Position numbers and translations under genes: made by a program | Notes under the pieces: model-generated | Told to the model about the DNA's origin: nothing | The model's input: the letters and a program-made list of their open reading frames with translations, nothing else | The model's database searches: none | DNA from: QNES01 sp023143415 | GTDB taxonomy: Bacteria > Pseudomonadota > Gammaproteobacteria > Beggiatoales > Beggiatoaceae | Assembly (NCBI GenBank): GCA_030632725.1 | Contig: DAOVUF010000076.1 | Span: forward strand, 1-16,525 | Direction: 5' to 3' | DNA: 16,525 nucleotides | Part shown: positions 16,331-16,525 of the stretch, piece after piece | Position numbering within the stretch: the stretch's first letter is position 1 | Layout of the letters: each line of letters starts with the position of its first letter

Positions 16331-16390
16331 ACGATCTTATTTTATGCACATTCCTAAGTAAGAGAATTGTCTATATTTCGTAACTACTCA

Positions 16391-16416
16391 GGGCAACCAC
16401 AAGGGATTGCCCCTAC
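16391..16416. repeat. GGGCAACC...GGATTGCCC palindromic repeat, split by a hairpin
   Basis: GGGCAACCACAAGGGATTGCCC followed by CTAC. The reverse complement of its right end (GTAGGGGCA) recurs at 16495-16503, directly before a new TTCGAGG hairpin, where AATCCC would be expected to continue. Confidence 0.7.
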
Positions 16417-16448
16417 ATCAGAAGATTTTCGTCAGTCGGAATAAGAAT

Positions 16449-16491
16449 ATTTCAGCCTAAAGTTTTTCTTCAAAAAACTTTAGGCTGAAAT
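16449..16491. repeat. Related hairpin with different outer ends (ATTTCAGCCTAAAG)
   Basis: Perfect arms ATTTCAGCCTAAAG/CTTTAGGCTGAAAT surround the same TTTTTCTTCAAAAA centre. The usual TTCGAGG outer end is replaced by TTTCAGCC on both sides, so the centre is more conserved than the ends. Confidence 0.88.
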
Positions 16492-16502
16492 GTTGTAGGG
16501 GC

Positions 16503-16525
16503 ATTCGAGGTTTTCTTTTCAAAAA
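16503..16525. repeat. Truncated TTCGAGG-family hairpin at the window edge
   Basis: ATTCGAGGTTTTCTTTTCAAAAA is the left arm and loop of a further member. The window stops inside it, as expected if the assembly broke at a repeat. Confidence 0.75.

Overview
The window is AT-rich, roughly two-thirds A+T by eye. It carries seven complete or split protein genes for signalling, nuclease-like and antitoxin proteins, set in an unusually dense background of short palindromes, heptanucleotide tandem repeats and longer composite repeats. Multidomain Ser/Thr kinase/ATPase/histidine kinases, REC-PAS-histidine kinases, class III cyclases, Rpn-like nuclease paralogs, heptamer arrays of the GAATGAT/ATTCACC type and interspersed hairpins together suggest a large filamentous sulfur bacterium of the Beggiatoaceae type (Beggiatoa, Thioploca, Thiomargarita). 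A cyanobacterium is the main alternative. This assignment is inference; there is no rRNA or tRNA to test it. Both window edges fall in repeats (a perfect inverted repeat on the left, a truncated hairpin on the right), so the window may be a whole contig from a repeat-broken assembly.

Layout. 1-320: a perfect 119-bp inverted repeat whose right arm includes the start of the first gene. 300-2360 and 4009-7299: the two halves of what looks like one ancestral 'trifunctional' signalling protein (Ser/Thr kinase + AAA/NACHT-like ATPase, then TPR-like + GAF + histidine kinase). They are split by about 1.65 kb. The split segment (about 2346-4050) is bordered by heptamer arrays in opposite orientation. 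It holds an intact Rpn/PD-(D/E)XK-like gene (2443-3270) and a deleted paralog (3407-3930), which is itself interrupted by a 312-bp MITE-like element with terminal inverted repeats and a 5-bp target duplication. 7300-7635: a nested palindromic element. 7636-9390: a REC-PAS-histidine kinase. 9391-9723: composite repeats. 9724-12099: a membrane-bound Cache-PAS class III nucleotide cyclase, predicted to be an adenylate cyclase. 12109-12376: three tandem 82-bp repeats. 12384-12716 (minus): an orphan HigA-type antitoxin. 12750-12921: more of the same repeats. 12926-14596 (minus): a PAS-PAS-GGDEF diguanylate cyclase with an I-site. 14607-14702: a relict PAS fragment. 14791-14891: a short MITE-like palindrome. 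15096-15884: a PolB-type 3'-5' exonuclease. 15883-16525: heptamers, a near-consensus sigma-70 promoter with no gene after it, and several hairpins up to the edge.

How the genes may work together. The plus-strand genes from 300 to 12099 encode phosphorelay and cAMP outputs, and the minus-strand gene adds c-di-GMP. The REC-PAS-histidine kinase and the diguanylate cyclase share an unusually similar PAS domain, so they may sense the same cue. A common pathway is inference; long repeat-filled gaps argue against a single operon.

The most interesting non-coding signal is a family of about a dozen 41-43-bp hairpins. They keep the same ends (TTCGAGG...CCTCGAA) and the same loop (GTTTTTCTTCAAAAAAC), while the middle of the stem differs between copies with compensating changes on both arms. 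Two copies can be compared with hairpin-free versions of the same flanking repeat in this window, which suggests that they behave as discrete inserted units.
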